Source of the DNA: an uncultured Verrucomicrobiota bacterium
GTDB taxonomy: Bacteria > Verrucomicrobiota > Kiritimatiellia > CAIVKH01
Reading direction: 5' to 3'
NCBI GenBank assembly: GCA_937872895.1
Contig: CALMUP010000030.1
Coordinates: forward strand, 1 to 64,000
DNA: 64,000 nucleotides
Positions 1-10,300 of this stretch are shown here, piece after piece. The notes below the pieces were generated by a model. The model was given only the letters and a program-made list of their open reading frames with translations. It had not been told where the DNA came from and did no database searches. A program made the translations under genes and the position numbers. Numbering within the stretch: the stretch's first letter is position 1; each line of letters opens with the position of its first letter.

Positions 1-727
1 TTCGAGGAAGAAAAAATAACCCTGATTAAACGAACAAGTTGACAGACCACATGCCTGTGTTCCGTAGTTCATTCTCCTTGTTTCGTCCGCTTCCGGCGTA
101 TAACGCCGGAACTACAGTAAGCCTTTCTTCCTCGCCTTCGTAATCCTGATCGTCATCGCCACGGCCCCACCATCAACCGGCCTGTAGCCGGGATCGGTGA
201 TCCCGTCCGTCGTCCTGCTCGTCATCGCACCGGGACCACCGGTCCCGGCTACAGGAGGCTCGTACCCGTCGCCGCCAACCCTCTTCCGCGTATTCAGCGT
301 GTTCCGTCGTTCATCCCCCTTTCGCGTAGTTCGCGTGTTTCGTAGTTCCTCATCCGGATTCATCCGCCCCATCCGCGTCCTCTGCGCGATCTGCGGTTCC
401 GTTTCTTCTTCCCTGTAGCTCCGGCGCTGTGCGCCGGAGTGGGTCCGGTCCGGTCTCCCGCTCCGCTTCCGCGGGATCACCGATCCCGCCTACAGGAGAT
501 GCATACCCGTCGCCACCAACCCCCTTCCGTGTGTTCAGCGTGTTCCGTAGTTCATCCTCCCGCTTCTTTCTCCGTGCTCTCCGTGGCCTCTAGTCCCGCG
601 TCCGCAGGACGGGTGGTTCCCATCCCCATGCCCATCCCCATCCCCATTCTCCGCCCAATCCCCATACCCGTTATCGCGTAAGCCCTTCCACGACACCCGA
701 ATCGGGTCGCTTTTCATTTATTCAAAT
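1..727. repeat. Gene-free mosaic of short palindromic (REP-like) repeats
   Basis: No credible gene lies here. The stretch is built from short hairpins that share a CTGTAG/CTACAG border: a CCGGCG...CGCCGG hairpin at 92-117, GGGATC-GGT-GATCCC at about 182-205, GGGACC-ACC-GGTCCC at about 230-255, TCCGGCG...CGCCGGA at about 413-439 and GGGATC-ACC-GATCCC at about 470-496. Between them sit AT-richer linkers such as TTCGCGTGTTTCGTAGTTC. The same hairpins and linkers recur at 22440-24110 in the opposite orientation. They resemble REP sequences mobilised by the RAYT transposase at 23366-23848. A small ACCCG-AAT-CGGGT hairpin followed by CGCTTTT lies near 694-712. Open reading frames across this region are read as chance products of the repeats. 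Confidence 0.8.
619..669. repeat. Degenerate CCCCAT hexanucleotide tract
   Basis: About eight imperfect copies of a CCCCAT/CCCATC-type hexamer run in a row inside the repeat mosaic. It is a simple-sequence tract that could vary in length by slippage. It is not inside a gene, and lies about 60 bases upstream of the proposed promoter of the protease gene. Confidence 0.6.
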
Positions 728-756
728 TTGACGGGGCGCGGGAGTTGGGGTTTATT
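728..756 (+). promoter_or_regulatory. Putative sigma-70 promoter of the secreted protease gene
   Basis: TTGACG at 728-733 is followed after 17 bases by TTTATT at 751-756, placing a transcription start near 763, about 20 bases before the TTG start codon. The -35 matches consensus in 5 of 6 positions and the -10 in 4 of 6. This is a by-eye call. Confidence 0.4.
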
Positions 757-782
757 GCTCGTAGTAGCTAGGGGGATTCCTG

Positions 783-2891
783 TTGAAAACGAGTTTGTGT
801 GCTGTGGTGGCGGTGATGGCACTGGCGGGTCCGTCGTGGGCGGATTCGGTCGTGCCGTGGTCGTTGTCGTCCGCCGTGACCGGCGAGGTGGCGGGGGTAC
901 GGCTGGGTCATCCCGATCCCGCCGAGTTGACCGCCGAGGCCTCCATGGCCAAGGGTTCCCGCCGCATCGGGTATTTCCGCGCCTTGCCGAAGCCGTTGCG
1001 TTCGCGCGAAGCCGCGGGCGGTTCGACCGCCACCTGGTCGCGCCTGCCGGATGGCCGCCGCTTGCTGGTGTGGGTGGTGGAGTCGCCGCTGGCCACCGGC
1101 ATACGCGCCGAGTTGTTGTTCCGCCAGCTCCCCGCCGGGGCGCAGGTCATCGCCTACGATCCCGACCGGCCGGACAAGGTAAGCGGTCCGTACGACGCCC
1201 AGGCGATCGACGCCGATGGCCGCCTGTGGACCGAGACGGTGTTTGCCGAACGGGTGGTGATCGAGTTGCTCCTTCCCGCGCGCGCCGCGCCGGGCGACCT
1301 CGATGTCCGCCTCGAGCGCATCGTCCATGTCTATGACTTCCCGAATCCGCTCGCCGCCAAGGCCGGTTCCTGCCACGGCGATCCGAACTGCTACACCGAG
1401 TGGTCGGAGACGGCCAAGGCCATCGCCGCCATCGCCTCGATCACCGACGTCGGATTCATCTTCTGTACCGGCACGCTGGTCACCGACGGCGCGCCGCTCT
1501 CCTTCCGCAACGATTACTTCCTCACCGCCAACCATTGTGTCGGCACGCCCGGCGAGGCTTCCAACCTCGAGTTTTACTGGTTCTACAACACCCCGTTCTG
1601 CAACGGGACCCCTCCGAACCCGCGCGATGTTCCGCGCACCGGCGGCGGGGCCGATTACCTGGTCGGGGCGACCTATTCGCAGCTCTCCGACTTCACCTTC
1701 CTCCGCCTGCGCCAACGTCCGCCCACCAACACCACCCGCGCCGCCTGGTCCAGCACCCCGGTCAACGCCGGCGAACCGGTCGCCGTCATCCACCATCCCG
1801 ACGGCTCCCACAAACGCATCAGCTTCGGCAACATCAACACCGCCAATGCCAACTATTGGAAGGTCCGCTGGACCACCGGTGCCACCGAGGGCGGCAGCAG
1901 CGGCAGCCCGCTCTTCAACAGCGCCAAGCGCATCATCGGCCAGCTCTACGGCGGCTATTCCTCCTGCTCCTTCCGCACCGGCCTCGACGACTTCGGCCGC
2001 TTCGACCAGTCCTTCCCCCGCATCGAAGCCTGGCTCAACCCGCCCCTGCGCGACCGCTACGTCCTGCCCGGCAAGCGCGACTACAACGGCGACGGCAAAG
2101 CCGACCTCGACCTCTTCTGGCCCGAAGGCGGCATGTGGTACATGAGCGATGGGACCAATACCCTCGCATCCCGCCAGTGGGGGTGGTCCGAGACGCAACA
2201 GGTTCCCGCCGACTACGATGGCGACGGCCTGACCGATGTGGCGGTGTTCCATGCGGCCAGCGGCACCTGGTACATTTTCCAAAGCCAGAACAGCCGGTTG
2301 CGTCAGGTCCAGTGGGGCTGGGCCGATACGATCCCGGTTCCAGCCGATTACGACGGCGACGGCAAGGCGGACATCGCGGTCTATCACCCGCCGACCGGAG
2401 GCTGGTACATCTGGCAGAGCGGAAAGAACCAACCCCGGCAAGCCCAGTGGGGATGGAATCAAACGCTTCCCGTTCCCGGTGATTACGATGGCGACGGCAA
2501 GGTGGATATCGCCGTCTTCTTCCCTCCCGAAGGCCGCTGGTATATCTGGCAAAGCGGACTCAACCAACCTCGCTATGCCCAGTGGGGTTGGAATGAAGTC
2601 ATGCCCGTTCCGGCGGATTACGACGGCGATGGCAAGACCGACATCGCGGTTTTCCACCGGCCGACCGCGCGCTGGTTTATCGCGCAAAGCAATGGCCCCC
2701 AGCGTCAAGCCACCTGGGGATGGGGTGAAACGATGGCGGTACCGGCTGACTACGACGGCGATGGCAAAGCCGATATCGCGGTCTATTGGCCTCGTGAGGG
2801 CCGCTGGTACATCGCCAGCAGCCTTCAGGGTAAATCTGTCCAGTACCAATTCGGCTGGAGCCGAGCGTGGCCCGCCAGTCCTGCTCGCTGA
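783..2891 (+). CDS. Secreted trypsin-like (lysyl-endopeptidase-like) serine protease with six C-terminal FG-GAP/VCBS-type repeats
   Basis: The 702-residue product opens with a signal peptide (MKTSLCAVVAVMALAGPSWA, cleavage about residue 20). A chymotrypsin-fold protease follows: His251 in LTANHC, Asp303 in SDFTFLRL and Ser373 in EGGSSGSPLF, the Ser context seen in lysyl endopeptidase-type enzymes. Cysteines 197, 203, 228, 252 and 273 could form disulfides. From about residue 428 there are six repeats of about 45 residues, each with a DYDGDGKAD-like calcium loop, a GxWYI strand and a WGW motif. The start is a TTG preceded by AGGGGGA. The role is inferred as an extracellular protease displayed or stabilised by a propeller-like module. 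Substrate specificity cannot be read from the sequence. Confidence 0.85.
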   Translation: MKTSLCAVVAVMALAGPSWADSVVPWSLSSAVTGEVAGVRLGHPDPAELTAEASMAKGSRRIGYFRALPKPLRSREAAGGSTATWSRLPDGRRLLVWVVESPLATGIRAELLFRQLPAGAQVIAYDPDRPDKVSGPYDAQAIDADGRLWTETVFAERVVIELLLPARAAPGDLDVRLERIVHVYDFPNPLAAKAGSCHGDPNCYTEWSETAKAIAAIASITDVGFIFCTGTLVTDGAPLSFRNDYFLTANHCVGTPGEASNLEFYWFYNTPFCNGTPPNPRDVPRTGGGADYLVGATYSQLSDFTFLRLRQRPPTNTTRAAWSSTPVNAGEPVAVIHHPDGSHKRISFGNINTANANYWKVRWTTGATEGGSSGSPLFNSAKRIIGQLYGGYSSCSFRTGLDDFGRFDQSFPRIEAWLNPPLRDRYVLPGKRDYNGDGKADLDLFWPEGGMWYMSDGTNTLASRQWGWSETQQVPADYDGDGLTDVAVFHAASGTWYIFQSQNSRLRQVQWGWADTIPVPADYDGDGKADIAVYHPPTGGWYIWQSGKNQPRQAQWGWNQTLPVPGDYDGDGKVDIAVFFPPEGRWYIWQSGLNQPRYAQWGWNEVMPVPADYDGDGKTDIAVFHRPTARWFIAQSNGPQRQATWGWGETMAVPADYDGDGKADIAVYWPREGRWYIASSLQGKSVQYQFGWSRAWPASPAR

Positions 2892-2973
2892 TCTCCCTAT
2901 CCGATTGACCTTGCCTTGCCCGGCGAATCATGCAACCTGATTCACGAACACGGATTCATGGAAGGGCGTGGCA

Positions 2974-4356
2974 ATGACAGGAACAGTTCGTTCATGGCTG
3001 GTATTGCTGGCGATGGCCGCCTGGTCGACACATGCGTTGGCCAACAATATCCGCACCCACGATTACAACGGCGACCGTCTCGCTGATTTTGCGCTGTATC
3101 TCCCGTCGGCCGGCGAGTGGGCGGTGAAGGTGAATAATTCTTCCACGCCCATTTACCGGCAATGGGGATGGGACCAATCCTATCCGGTGCCCGGCGATTA
3201 CAACGGCGACGGCCGAACGGATATTGCCGTGCATCATCCGCCCACGGGGGAGTGGTTTATCCTCAATGGATCCGGTGGTCCCAGTCGAAAAGTAATTTAC
3301 GGCTGGAAGGAAACCATTCCCGTGCCGGCCGACTACGATGGCGATGGCATCACCGACATTGCCGTATTTCATCCGAAGGGCGGCAATTGGTACATCTATG
3401 AATCAGCCCTGAAGCGAAACCGGGTTCAGAACTGGGGCTGGGATCAGGTTCGACCTGTACCCGCCGACTACGATGGCGATGGACGCGCGGATCTGGCCGT
3501 TTACCACCCCGCCGAAGGCATGTGGTACATCGCCTACAGCACCGGCGGTTCGCTCAAGCGCAACTGGGGTTGGGATATGGCGGTTCCCGTTCCGGCCGAT
3601 TACGATGCGGATGGCAAAACGGACCTCGCCGTCGTTGATCCGAAAATTGCCGATTGGCACATCCTTCGCAGTTCCACCCGGACCCTTCAGCGATTCACCT
3701 TCAACATCCCGGACATCATTCCGGTGGTCAGCCGCTACAACGCCGACAACTTTTCCGACATTGCCTTCTTCCAGCCCGCCAGCGGACTCTGGGGGATCTA
3801 TCAACTCGGAATCAATGTGCCGCGCATTGAATACTGGGGTGGCTCCAGCCATCGCCCCGCCGGCAATTGGCTGTGGACCATTTACGACAAACCGCGTTTT
3901 GAAGATCCTCCTCCGCCCGGCCCGCCTCCCGGACCCTCGCCGAATCCCGGTATCCCCGCCGACGCCCTGGATGTCAGCAACGCCAAACTGCTGGGCACGC
4001 ACAAGAACGTCAAGCCGGTCAATGCCCGGGTCACCCGCCGCCTGAACTCGGCGGACATCGACGGCAGCAATGTGCGGCTGAACTACGAGACCTTGAACTG
4101 GCCTGACAACAACAGCGGCATTGGCAGCAACATTGATGGCCGCGTGTACATCTTCTGGCTCGAGAACGGTCAGGTCACCGGCGGACATTTCGAGTGGAAA
4201 CGCCCCGGCCAGACCTCGAAGGGGTTGAGCAACATCGAAGGTGGCTACCTCGAAGGCAAGAAACCCCCGCGCGGCGCCACCGTGTGGTTCTGCCTGATGA
4301 ACAATGTCGGCGACGAGCGCACCAACGTCGTGCAAAGCCGCACCCCGTATCCCTGA
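2974..4356 (+). CDS. Secreted protein with six FG-GAP/VCBS-type repeats and an unassigned C-terminal domain
   Basis: The product (about 460 residues) has a signal peptide ending near ALA-NN, then six 44-47-residue repeats with D-x-D-G-D-G calcium loops and WGW motifs, like those of the upstream protease. A proline-rich linker (PPPPGPPPGPSP) leads to a final domain of about 130 residues (DALDVSNAKLLGTHKNV onward) that I do not recognise. The start is taken as ATG 2974 because GGAAGG lies about 8 bases upstream; an in-frame GTG at 2968 is too close to it. The stop overlaps the ATG of the next gene (TGATG), so translation may be coupled to the glycosyltransferase. No catalytic residues are apparent. 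Confidence 0.8.
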   Translation: MTGTVRSWLVLLAMAAWSTHALANNIRTHDYNGDRLADFALYLPSAGEWAVKVNNSSTPIYRQWGWDQSYPVPGDYNGDGRTDIAVHHPPTGEWFILNGSGGPSRKVIYGWKETIPVPADYDGDGITDIAVFHPKGGNWYIYESALKRNRVQNWGWDQVRPVPADYDGDGRADLAVYHPAEGMWYIAYSTGGSLKRNWGWDMAVPVPADYDADGKTDLAVVDPKIADWHILRSSTRTLQRFTFNIPDIIPVVSRYNADNFSDIAFFQPASGLWGIYQLGINVPRIEYWGGSSHRPAGNWLWTIYDKPRFEDPPPPGPPPGPSPNPGIPADALDVSNAKLLGTHKNVKPVNARVTRRLNSADIDGSNVRLNYETLNWPDNNSGIGSNIDGRVYIFWLENGQVTGGHFEWKRPGQTSKGLSNIEGGYLEGKKPPRGATVWFCLMNNVGDERTNVVQSRTPYP

Positions 4357-5120
4357 TGTCTGCCGGTCCGGCCATGCGGCAGCCGATCACGGTAGTCATC
4401 CCAAGCCTCGGCATGGAACCACTGTTATCCGTTTGCGTAGACCAACTCCGCAACGCCCTTCATCATGCCGGGCCGCATGATCACGATCGCATCGTCCTGC
4501 TCGACAACGCCACACCCGAACCCTTGAATCCCGCGGCCATATCCGGGCCTGACGTTGTATGGATTCGCTACGACCAGCCGCGGTCGTTCGCGGTCTGCTG
4601 CAACGAAGGCATGGCCGCCGCACCCAACCCCTTGTACCTGATGTTGAACAACGATGTGCTGCTGCACCGCCATGCCATCGCCGCCATGCTGCGCTGCCTC
4701 GATCAGCATCCCCGGGTCGGTATTCTCGGGGCGCGTCTGGTGTTTCCCAATGGCCAGATCCAGCATTGCGGTGTCCGGTTCGGAAGCGGCGAATATTTCG
4801 TGTACCACGAACACCGAACCACACCGTCCGCTCAGGTGCCACGGGTCGACGCCCTGTACCAGGCGGTGACCGGAGCCTGCATGCTCGTTCGCCACGAGGT
4901 GGTGGCCACTACCGGCGGCTTTGATCCAGCGTATCCATTTTATTTCGAGGATGTGGATTTCTGCCTGCGGGCCGGCTTGCTGGGCTGGCAGGTGATGTGC
5001 TGCCATGCCGTGGATTCCATCCATTTCGAATCGATGACGGTCGGCCACAAGGAACTGAACCCCGAAGCCCGCGCCCTGTTTCTCGAGCGCTGGAACGGCC
5101 GGTGGCAGCTCGACGGATAA
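4356..5120 (+). CDS. Family 2 glycosyltransferase
   Basis: This 254-residue cytoplasmic or membrane-associated enzyme should transfer a sugar from a nucleotide donor to a growing glycan. Visible GT2 (GT-A fold) features are ITVVIPSLGM at the N-terminus, the donor-binding stretch LMLNNDVLL, and FYFEDVDFCLRAGLLGW, the ED-D/acceptor region common in rhamnosyl- or galactofuranosyl-transferase-like GT2 enzymes. ATG 4356 overlaps the stop of the preceding gene; ATG 4374 (MRQPITVV) is an equally good start. It resembles the N-terminal GT2 domain of the large protein at 7319. The donor sugar cannot be predicted. Its place directly before an ABC polysaccharide exporter supports a role in surface-glycan assembly. 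Confidence 0.85.
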   Translation: MSAGPAMRQPITVVIPSLGMEPLLSVCVDQLRNALHHAGPHDHDRIVLLDNATPEPLNPAAISGPDVVWIRYDQPRSFAVCCNEGMAAAPNPLYLMLNNDVLLHRHAIAAMLRCLDQHPRVGILGARLVFPNGQIQHCGVRFGSGEYFVYHEHRTTPSAQVPRVDALYQAVTGACMLVRHEVVATTGGFDPAYPFYFEDVDFCLRAGLLGWQVMCCHAVDSIHFESMTVGHKELNPEARALFLERWNGRWQLDG

Positions 5121-5228
5121 CGTGTTTCGAGCCGCGATCCCCCGCCTTCCGGATCAACCTTCCGCTTGACGTAAACAGGGTTCCCCGCCATTGTCTAACT
5201 CACGATTCCTCAAGAGAATCCGTGGAAA

Positions 5229-6095
5229 ATGCCGTTCGTCATGGGTGTTGGGACGGCGGGTAACGCAATGACGAGTGTGGCCAAAGCGATTCGAGCAACG
5301 GTGGATGTGGTGCGCTCCTACGGAACGCACCGCGGCTTGTTGCTGGCGTTGGTCAAACGCGAAGTGGCGGCACGCTACCGCGGTTCCGCCCTGGGTTTCA
5401 TCTGGAGCCTGCTCACCCCGCTCGCGCTGCTGGCCACCTATACCCTGGTGTTCGGCTACTTCTTCAACATGAAATGGAATCCGGAGCATGACGGGCCGGG
5501 CTATTTCGTGGTCATGTTGTTCTGCGGGCTGATCCCCTTCAACTTCTTCTCCGAGGTCATGTCGCGCTCTCCCGAACTGATCCTGCGCTCGCCGAATTAT
5601 GTGAAGCGGATTGCCTTCCCGGTCCAGTTGCTGCCGGCCGTGGTCATCGGTGCATCCTTTTTCCATGCGATGATTGCCACCGGATTGCTGCTGACGCTGA
5701 TCGCGATCGTGGTGGGCGGATTGCCCGTGACCGCGCTTTACCTCCCGCTGGTCTGGATCCCGCTGTTGATCGTGACACTGGCCTTGTCGCTCCTGGTCTC
5801 GGCCTCGGGGATCTTCATTCGTGATCTCACCCACGGCGTGGGACTGGTCCTGAGTGTGTTGTTTTTCCTGACCCCGATCATCTATCCGGCCGGGTTCATT
5901 CCCGAGCCGTGGCGCTGGATGCTGTGGTTGAATCCGGTGGCCTGTGCCGTTCTGCAGATACGTGAAACCTGCGTGGAGGGAATCCCGCTCAATTTCCGCA
6001 TGTGGGGCTACCAGATGGCTGGAAGCCTGGTGCTGTTCGGATTGGTGGCCGGTTGGTTCAAGGTCGTGAGCCGGAGATTTGCCGATGTCATGTGA
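5229..6095 (+). CDS. ABC-2 type polysaccharide export permease (Wzm-like)
   Basis: This inner-membrane permease of about 288 residues has roughly six hydrophobic segments. It matches the ABC-2/TagG/Wzm family: the N-terminal KREVAARYRGSALGFIWSLL motif before the first membrane helix, and the C-terminal FFLTPIIYPAGFIPEPWRWM region. With the overlapping ATPase downstream it should export a completed lipid-linked polysaccharide across the inner membrane. The gene ends 11 bases inside the next one, a usual sign of coupled translation. ATG 5229 is given; ATG 5268 (MTSVAKA) is possible because neither has a strong ribosome binding site. Confidence 0.9.
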   Translation: MPFVMGVGTAGNAMTSVAKAIRATVDVVRSYGTHRGLLLALVKREVAARYRGSALGFIWSLLTPLALLATYTLVFGYFFNMKWNPEHDGPGYFVVMLFCGLIPFNFFSEVMSRSPELILRSPNYVKRIAFPVQLLPAVVIGASFFHAMIATGLLLTLIAIVVGGLPVTALYLPLVWIPLLIVTLALSLLVSASGIFIRDLTHGVGLVLSVLFFLTPIIYPAGFIPEPWRWMLWLNPVACAVLQIRETCVEGIPLNFRMWGYQMAGSLVLFGLVAGWFKVVSRRFADVM

Positions 6096-7326
6096 TTCCA
6101 CAGGTTCATCGGCACCGCTGGTCCGCGCGGTCAACCTCGGGAAAAGTTTTCCCGCGCTGCGTGCCTCCCGGATGCTCCGGTACCTCGTGCCGCTCCCCCT
6201 CAAGCCGTCGCCGGAGGATTTCTGGGCACTGCGCGATGTTTCGTTTGAGGTGTGCCCCGGCAAGGTGCTCGGGGTGATCGGCCGCAATGGAAGCGGCAAA
6301 TCGACCCTGATGCAGATCGTGGCGGGCCTGCTCGCGCCATCGGTCGGCTCCATCCAGGTCGAGGGAAACGTCGCGGCTCTGCTCGAGCTTGGCGCCGGAT
6401 TCAATCCGGATTTCACCGGCCGCGAGAACGTCCTGCTGTCGGGAGCGATCTACGGGTACAAGCGGCATGAGATCCACGAGCGCCTCGACCGGATCATCGA
6501 GTTTGCCGACATCGGCGAACACATCGATCACCCGGTCAAAACCTATTCCTCGGGGATGTTCGCCCGCCTGGCCTTTGCCGTGGCCATTGAGGTGAATCCG
6601 ACCTTGCTGCTGGTGGACGAGATCCTTTCCGTGGGTGATGTCGGCTTCCAGGCGCGTTGCTACCGGCGTATCGAGGAGCTGAAGAAGCAGGGTACCAGCA
6701 TCCTGTTTGTCTCCCATGACCTCAGTGCCGTGCAAATGCTGTGCGATGACACGTTGTTGCTCGATCGTGGCCGGGCGGTGATGTACGGAACGCCCAAGAA
6801 GGTAACCGACAAATACCTGGCCATGATGAGCGAGGCTGCGGCACCCGCCGGAGCCACATCCGAGCATGTGGGACCCAAGATTACCTTCACCCGCCTGGCG
6901 CTGGTTGATGAGAAGGGGATGGAAGTGGTCCATCCGCGCACCGGTGGCCGGTACTTCGTGGAGGCGAGCATCGCGTTCCATGTCGCAGTGGCCCAGCCGG
7001 TATTCAGCATGCAGTTGAAAACCATGATGGGCTTCGTGGTGTACGATCACAGCACGCTGAACGCGAACATGCCGGTGCGACCCATCCAGGCCGGCGAAAC
7101 CGTCCGGTTGCGCGTCGGGTTGGTGCTGCATGTCTGTCCCGGCCCCTTCCGGCTCGGACTGGGTGTTGCCGATATCCAGGGCGACCTGCCGGTTTCCATC
7201 GGTGGTTCCGAGCGCATCGCCTTTGAAGCCATCTCCGACGTCCGGGCCTACGGCATCGCCAACCTCGAGGCCGACATCAACCTGCAGTTCGACAATCCTC
7301 CGGTGGAGGCGAAGCGCCATGGCTGA
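6085..7326 (+). CDS. ABC polysaccharide exporter ATPase (Wzt-like) with C-terminal glycan-recognition domain
   Basis: The 413-residue ATPase partners the permease upstream. Walker A is GRNGSGKST (residues 66-74), the ABC signature is KTYSSGMFARLAFA, Walker B is LLLVDEILSVGD, and the switch His follows in LFVSHD. After the nucleotide-binding domain (to about residue 250) comes a beta-rich domain of about 150 residues (about 265-413). In Wzt-type exporters this part binds the modified end of the O-polysaccharide. ATG 6085 is preferred over the in-frame TTG 6079. The stop overlaps the ATG of the next glycosyltransferase. The extra domain suggests export of a capped glycan, by analogy with O8/O9a systems. 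Confidence 0.9.
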   Translation: MSCDSTGSSAPLVRAVNLGKSFPALRASRMLRYLVPLPLKPSPEDFWALRDVSFEVCPGKVLGVIGRNGSGKSTLMQIVAGLLAPSVGSIQVEGNVAALLELGAGFNPDFTGRENVLLSGAIYGYKRHEIHERLDRIIEFADIGEHIDHPVKTYSSGMFARLAFAVAIEVNPTLLLVDEILSVGDVGFQARCYRRIEELKKQGTSILFVSHDLSAVQMLCDDTLLLDRGRAVMYGTPKKVTDKYLAMMSEAAAPAGATSEHVGPKITFTRLALVDEKGMEVVHPRTGGRYFVEASIAFHVAVAQPVFSMQLKTMMGFVVYDHSTLNANMPVRPIQAGETVRLRVGLVLHVCPGPFRLGLGVADIQGDLPVSIGGSERIAFEAISDVRAYGIANLEADINLQFDNPPVEAKRHG

Positions 7327-10300
7327 TGCACCCGGGCAAGCGCAGGTGGTTCCCGATGTCTCGATCATCATCCCGTACCACAACTGCCGGGCGCTGACCG
7401 AGGCCTGCCTCGACTCCGTGGTGGCCCATTCCTCCGGCGTCACCTGGGAGCTGGTCCTGGTGGACGATGCCAGCACCGATCTGCCCGACCTTGCCCGGTT
7501 GCCATCGTCGGTGATCGTCCAGCACATCCGCAACGAGAGCCGGAAATCCTATAGCGCCAACAACAACCAGGCCGCCATCGTGGCACGGGGCCGTCTGCTG
7601 TGCCTGCTGAACAACGATACCGTGGTCACGCCCGGTTGGTTGGAGGCGATGGTCCGCGTGATGGACCGCCTCTCCGGAATCGGGGTGCTCGGCAACTGCC
7701 ACCTCTATCCCGATTCCGGAAAAATCCAGCATGCCGGGATGGCATTCGACGACACGGATTTCCCGCTGCACCTGAATCCGGGCATCGACCGCACCACGCC
7801 CGCCGCCACCCGCGAGCGCGAGTTCCAGGCGGTCACCTTCGCCTGCGTGATGATCCCTGCGGACACCTACCGGGCCTTGCACGGCCTGGACGAATCGTAC
7901 CGCAATGGATTTGAAGACGTTGATTTCTGCCTGCGCGCCCGGGCCGCGGGCTACCGGGTGGTGTACACGCCGTCCAGTGTGATTTACCACTACGGCCAGT
8001 CCACGCCGGGGCGCACGGTGACGGACGACGCCAACTGGAAGTTGTTCGTGAGCCGGTGGGGCGGGAAGGTCACGCGGGACTTGAATACCCTCGGCGCGGC
8101 GGATCGAGCCTACAACGAGCAGGTCGCCAAACGGACCTACGGCAAGAAGCGGGGCGAGTCCGGGCTTCACCTCGCCGTCGATGTGAATGCCGCAAATGCC
8201 TTTGTCTGGGCGACCGTTGATCTCGCCGCCGCGTTGCAACGGCGGGGCGTACCGGTCAGCCTGCCGATCTGCGCGACGCCGCACGCTTCCATCAGCGATG
8301 CCAACAAGCGTTTGCTGCGCGGCATGATGACCGCGCATCCGCGACGGTCGTACCACGTCAAATGGACGCACTACTGGCCGGCGCATTTCAAGCAGGTGTT
8401 ATGCGGCGATGTGAACGCGGAGTTCTTCTGCACGAATTACCGGTACCGCGAGGAGGGCCGGCGCCTCGATTTGTGGATGCGGCATGTACAGGTCAATGAA
8501 TACCGCAAATTGCCGGTCTCCCGATTCAACCTCGAAGCGCTGCGCGAAGTGGGCATTCCGGATTCCGCGTGCCGTGTCATGCCGCTCGGGTATTCGCCGG
8601 AGATCGATTCGCTTTTTCCCGATGCCGGCTCACTGCCGTCAAAACGCGGCAAGGACCTCAACTTGTTGCTGGTCACCAATTCCCATGACCTGTACCGCTA
8701 CGGCACCGATCTGGCGATCAAGGCCCTTGGGCGCGCCTACGGTCCGGATGATCCCGTGGTCGTGCACATCAAGGATTACGGAACCCCCGCCGGTGTCGAT
8801 CTGCTGCAGCAATGGATCGCCGAACAGCCGCGTTTTCCGCGCGTGGTGTGGCACCGGACCTTCCTGTCCAAGGAGGACCTGATCCGCCTGTATGCCGGCA
8901 TGGATGTGCAGCTTGCGCCTTTCCGGGGTGAAGGATTCGCGATGAAGATCCTGGACGCTGCCGCCGTCGGCGTTCCCACGCTGATGCCCGCCTTTGGTGG
9001 TCCCACCGAGTTCGCCTCGGAAGGCATGTATATCCCGCTTCCGTTCGACGAGGTTCCGGTGGGCGCTTGTTACGACCGGGATCATTACCTGCTTGGTGAA
9101 GGCGCATATTGGTGCCAGGTGCAGGTGGATCCGATGGCGAATGCCTTGCGTGGCCTGCTGGACCAGCGGGCCGTGTTGCCGGAGATGGGGGCCCTGGCGT
9201 TGAGTCGTATCCGGAAGGCGTTCTCCTGGGACGCCGCGGCGGCGACCTTGATGTCCGCCCTGGAAGGCTGGTCATCGCAACGCCTGGTGGAGGTCGGTGC
9301 GCGGCGTCATCCGGATCGACGTCCGATCTCCGTGATCATTCCCACCAAAGACCGGGAGGATATCCTCGAAAAAACCCTCGTGGCCTACCAGCGCCAGACC
9401 CTGCCCAAGGATGCGTTTGATCTCGTCATCGTCAACGATCACGGCAACCTGGATGCGGTAAAAGCCGTGGCCGCGAAAACCGCGGATTTGAACCTCCGTA
9501 TCCTCGACAACCAGGGTCCCGGCGGTCCGGCCGCAGCCCGCAACCTCGCCATGGGCGAGGTGGATGGTGAGGTGGTCCTGATCACCGGCGACGATATCGT
9601 GCCCGGCGAGCGGTTCCTGGCCGAGCACGTCGAGGGCCATCGGCGGCATCCGGAGATGGAAACCGCGTTCGTTGGCCTGACCCTGTGGCATCCGGATCTG
9701 CCGTCCACGCCGTTCATGGATCACATCACCGGCGAGGGGGGACAGCAGTTCAAGTACGACGACATGAAGCATGACCACGAGGTCCCGTTCGACCGGTTGT
9801 ACACGTCCAACTGTTCGCTCAAGCGCGCGTTTCTGATCGAGGAGGAAATCCTGTTCAGCACCCGGTACCGGTACGCCGCGTTCGAGGATGTTGAGTTTGG
9901 CTACCGGTTGCACCACCGTGGCATGGTCTTGCGCCATCTGGCCACCGCCATCGGGTACCACCACCACGAGATGAAGCCGATGTCGTTCCTCGAACGGCAA
10001 CGCAAGGTCGGGCGGATGTTGACATTGATGGCGATCCAGCGGCCCGGCTTCGTGCCCAACGAGCACTGGACCTTCCTGCGCGCGCTGGAATTCTTCCGCA
10101 GCCAGCCGGCCCTGCGCACGGCGGCCTTGTTGCAGGAGATGGATGCGGAGCAGTTCATCCAGTCGATGACGCGCACCTATGACCACATGCTCTCGTTGTC
10201 GGTGTTGCTCAACGCCACCACCGGACGCCCGGCGGTCGATCAGGACGCCGCGGCCTGGAAGGCCTGGATGACCAAGGGCGGTGTCCATGTCTGGGAGGCG

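Noticed and set aside
768-2849. A 693-codon open frame on the minus strand opposite the protease gene
   Set aside because: Its sequence is the complement of the repeat-rich protease. It lacks a signal or known domain, and the plus-strand frame has a signal peptide and catalytic triad.
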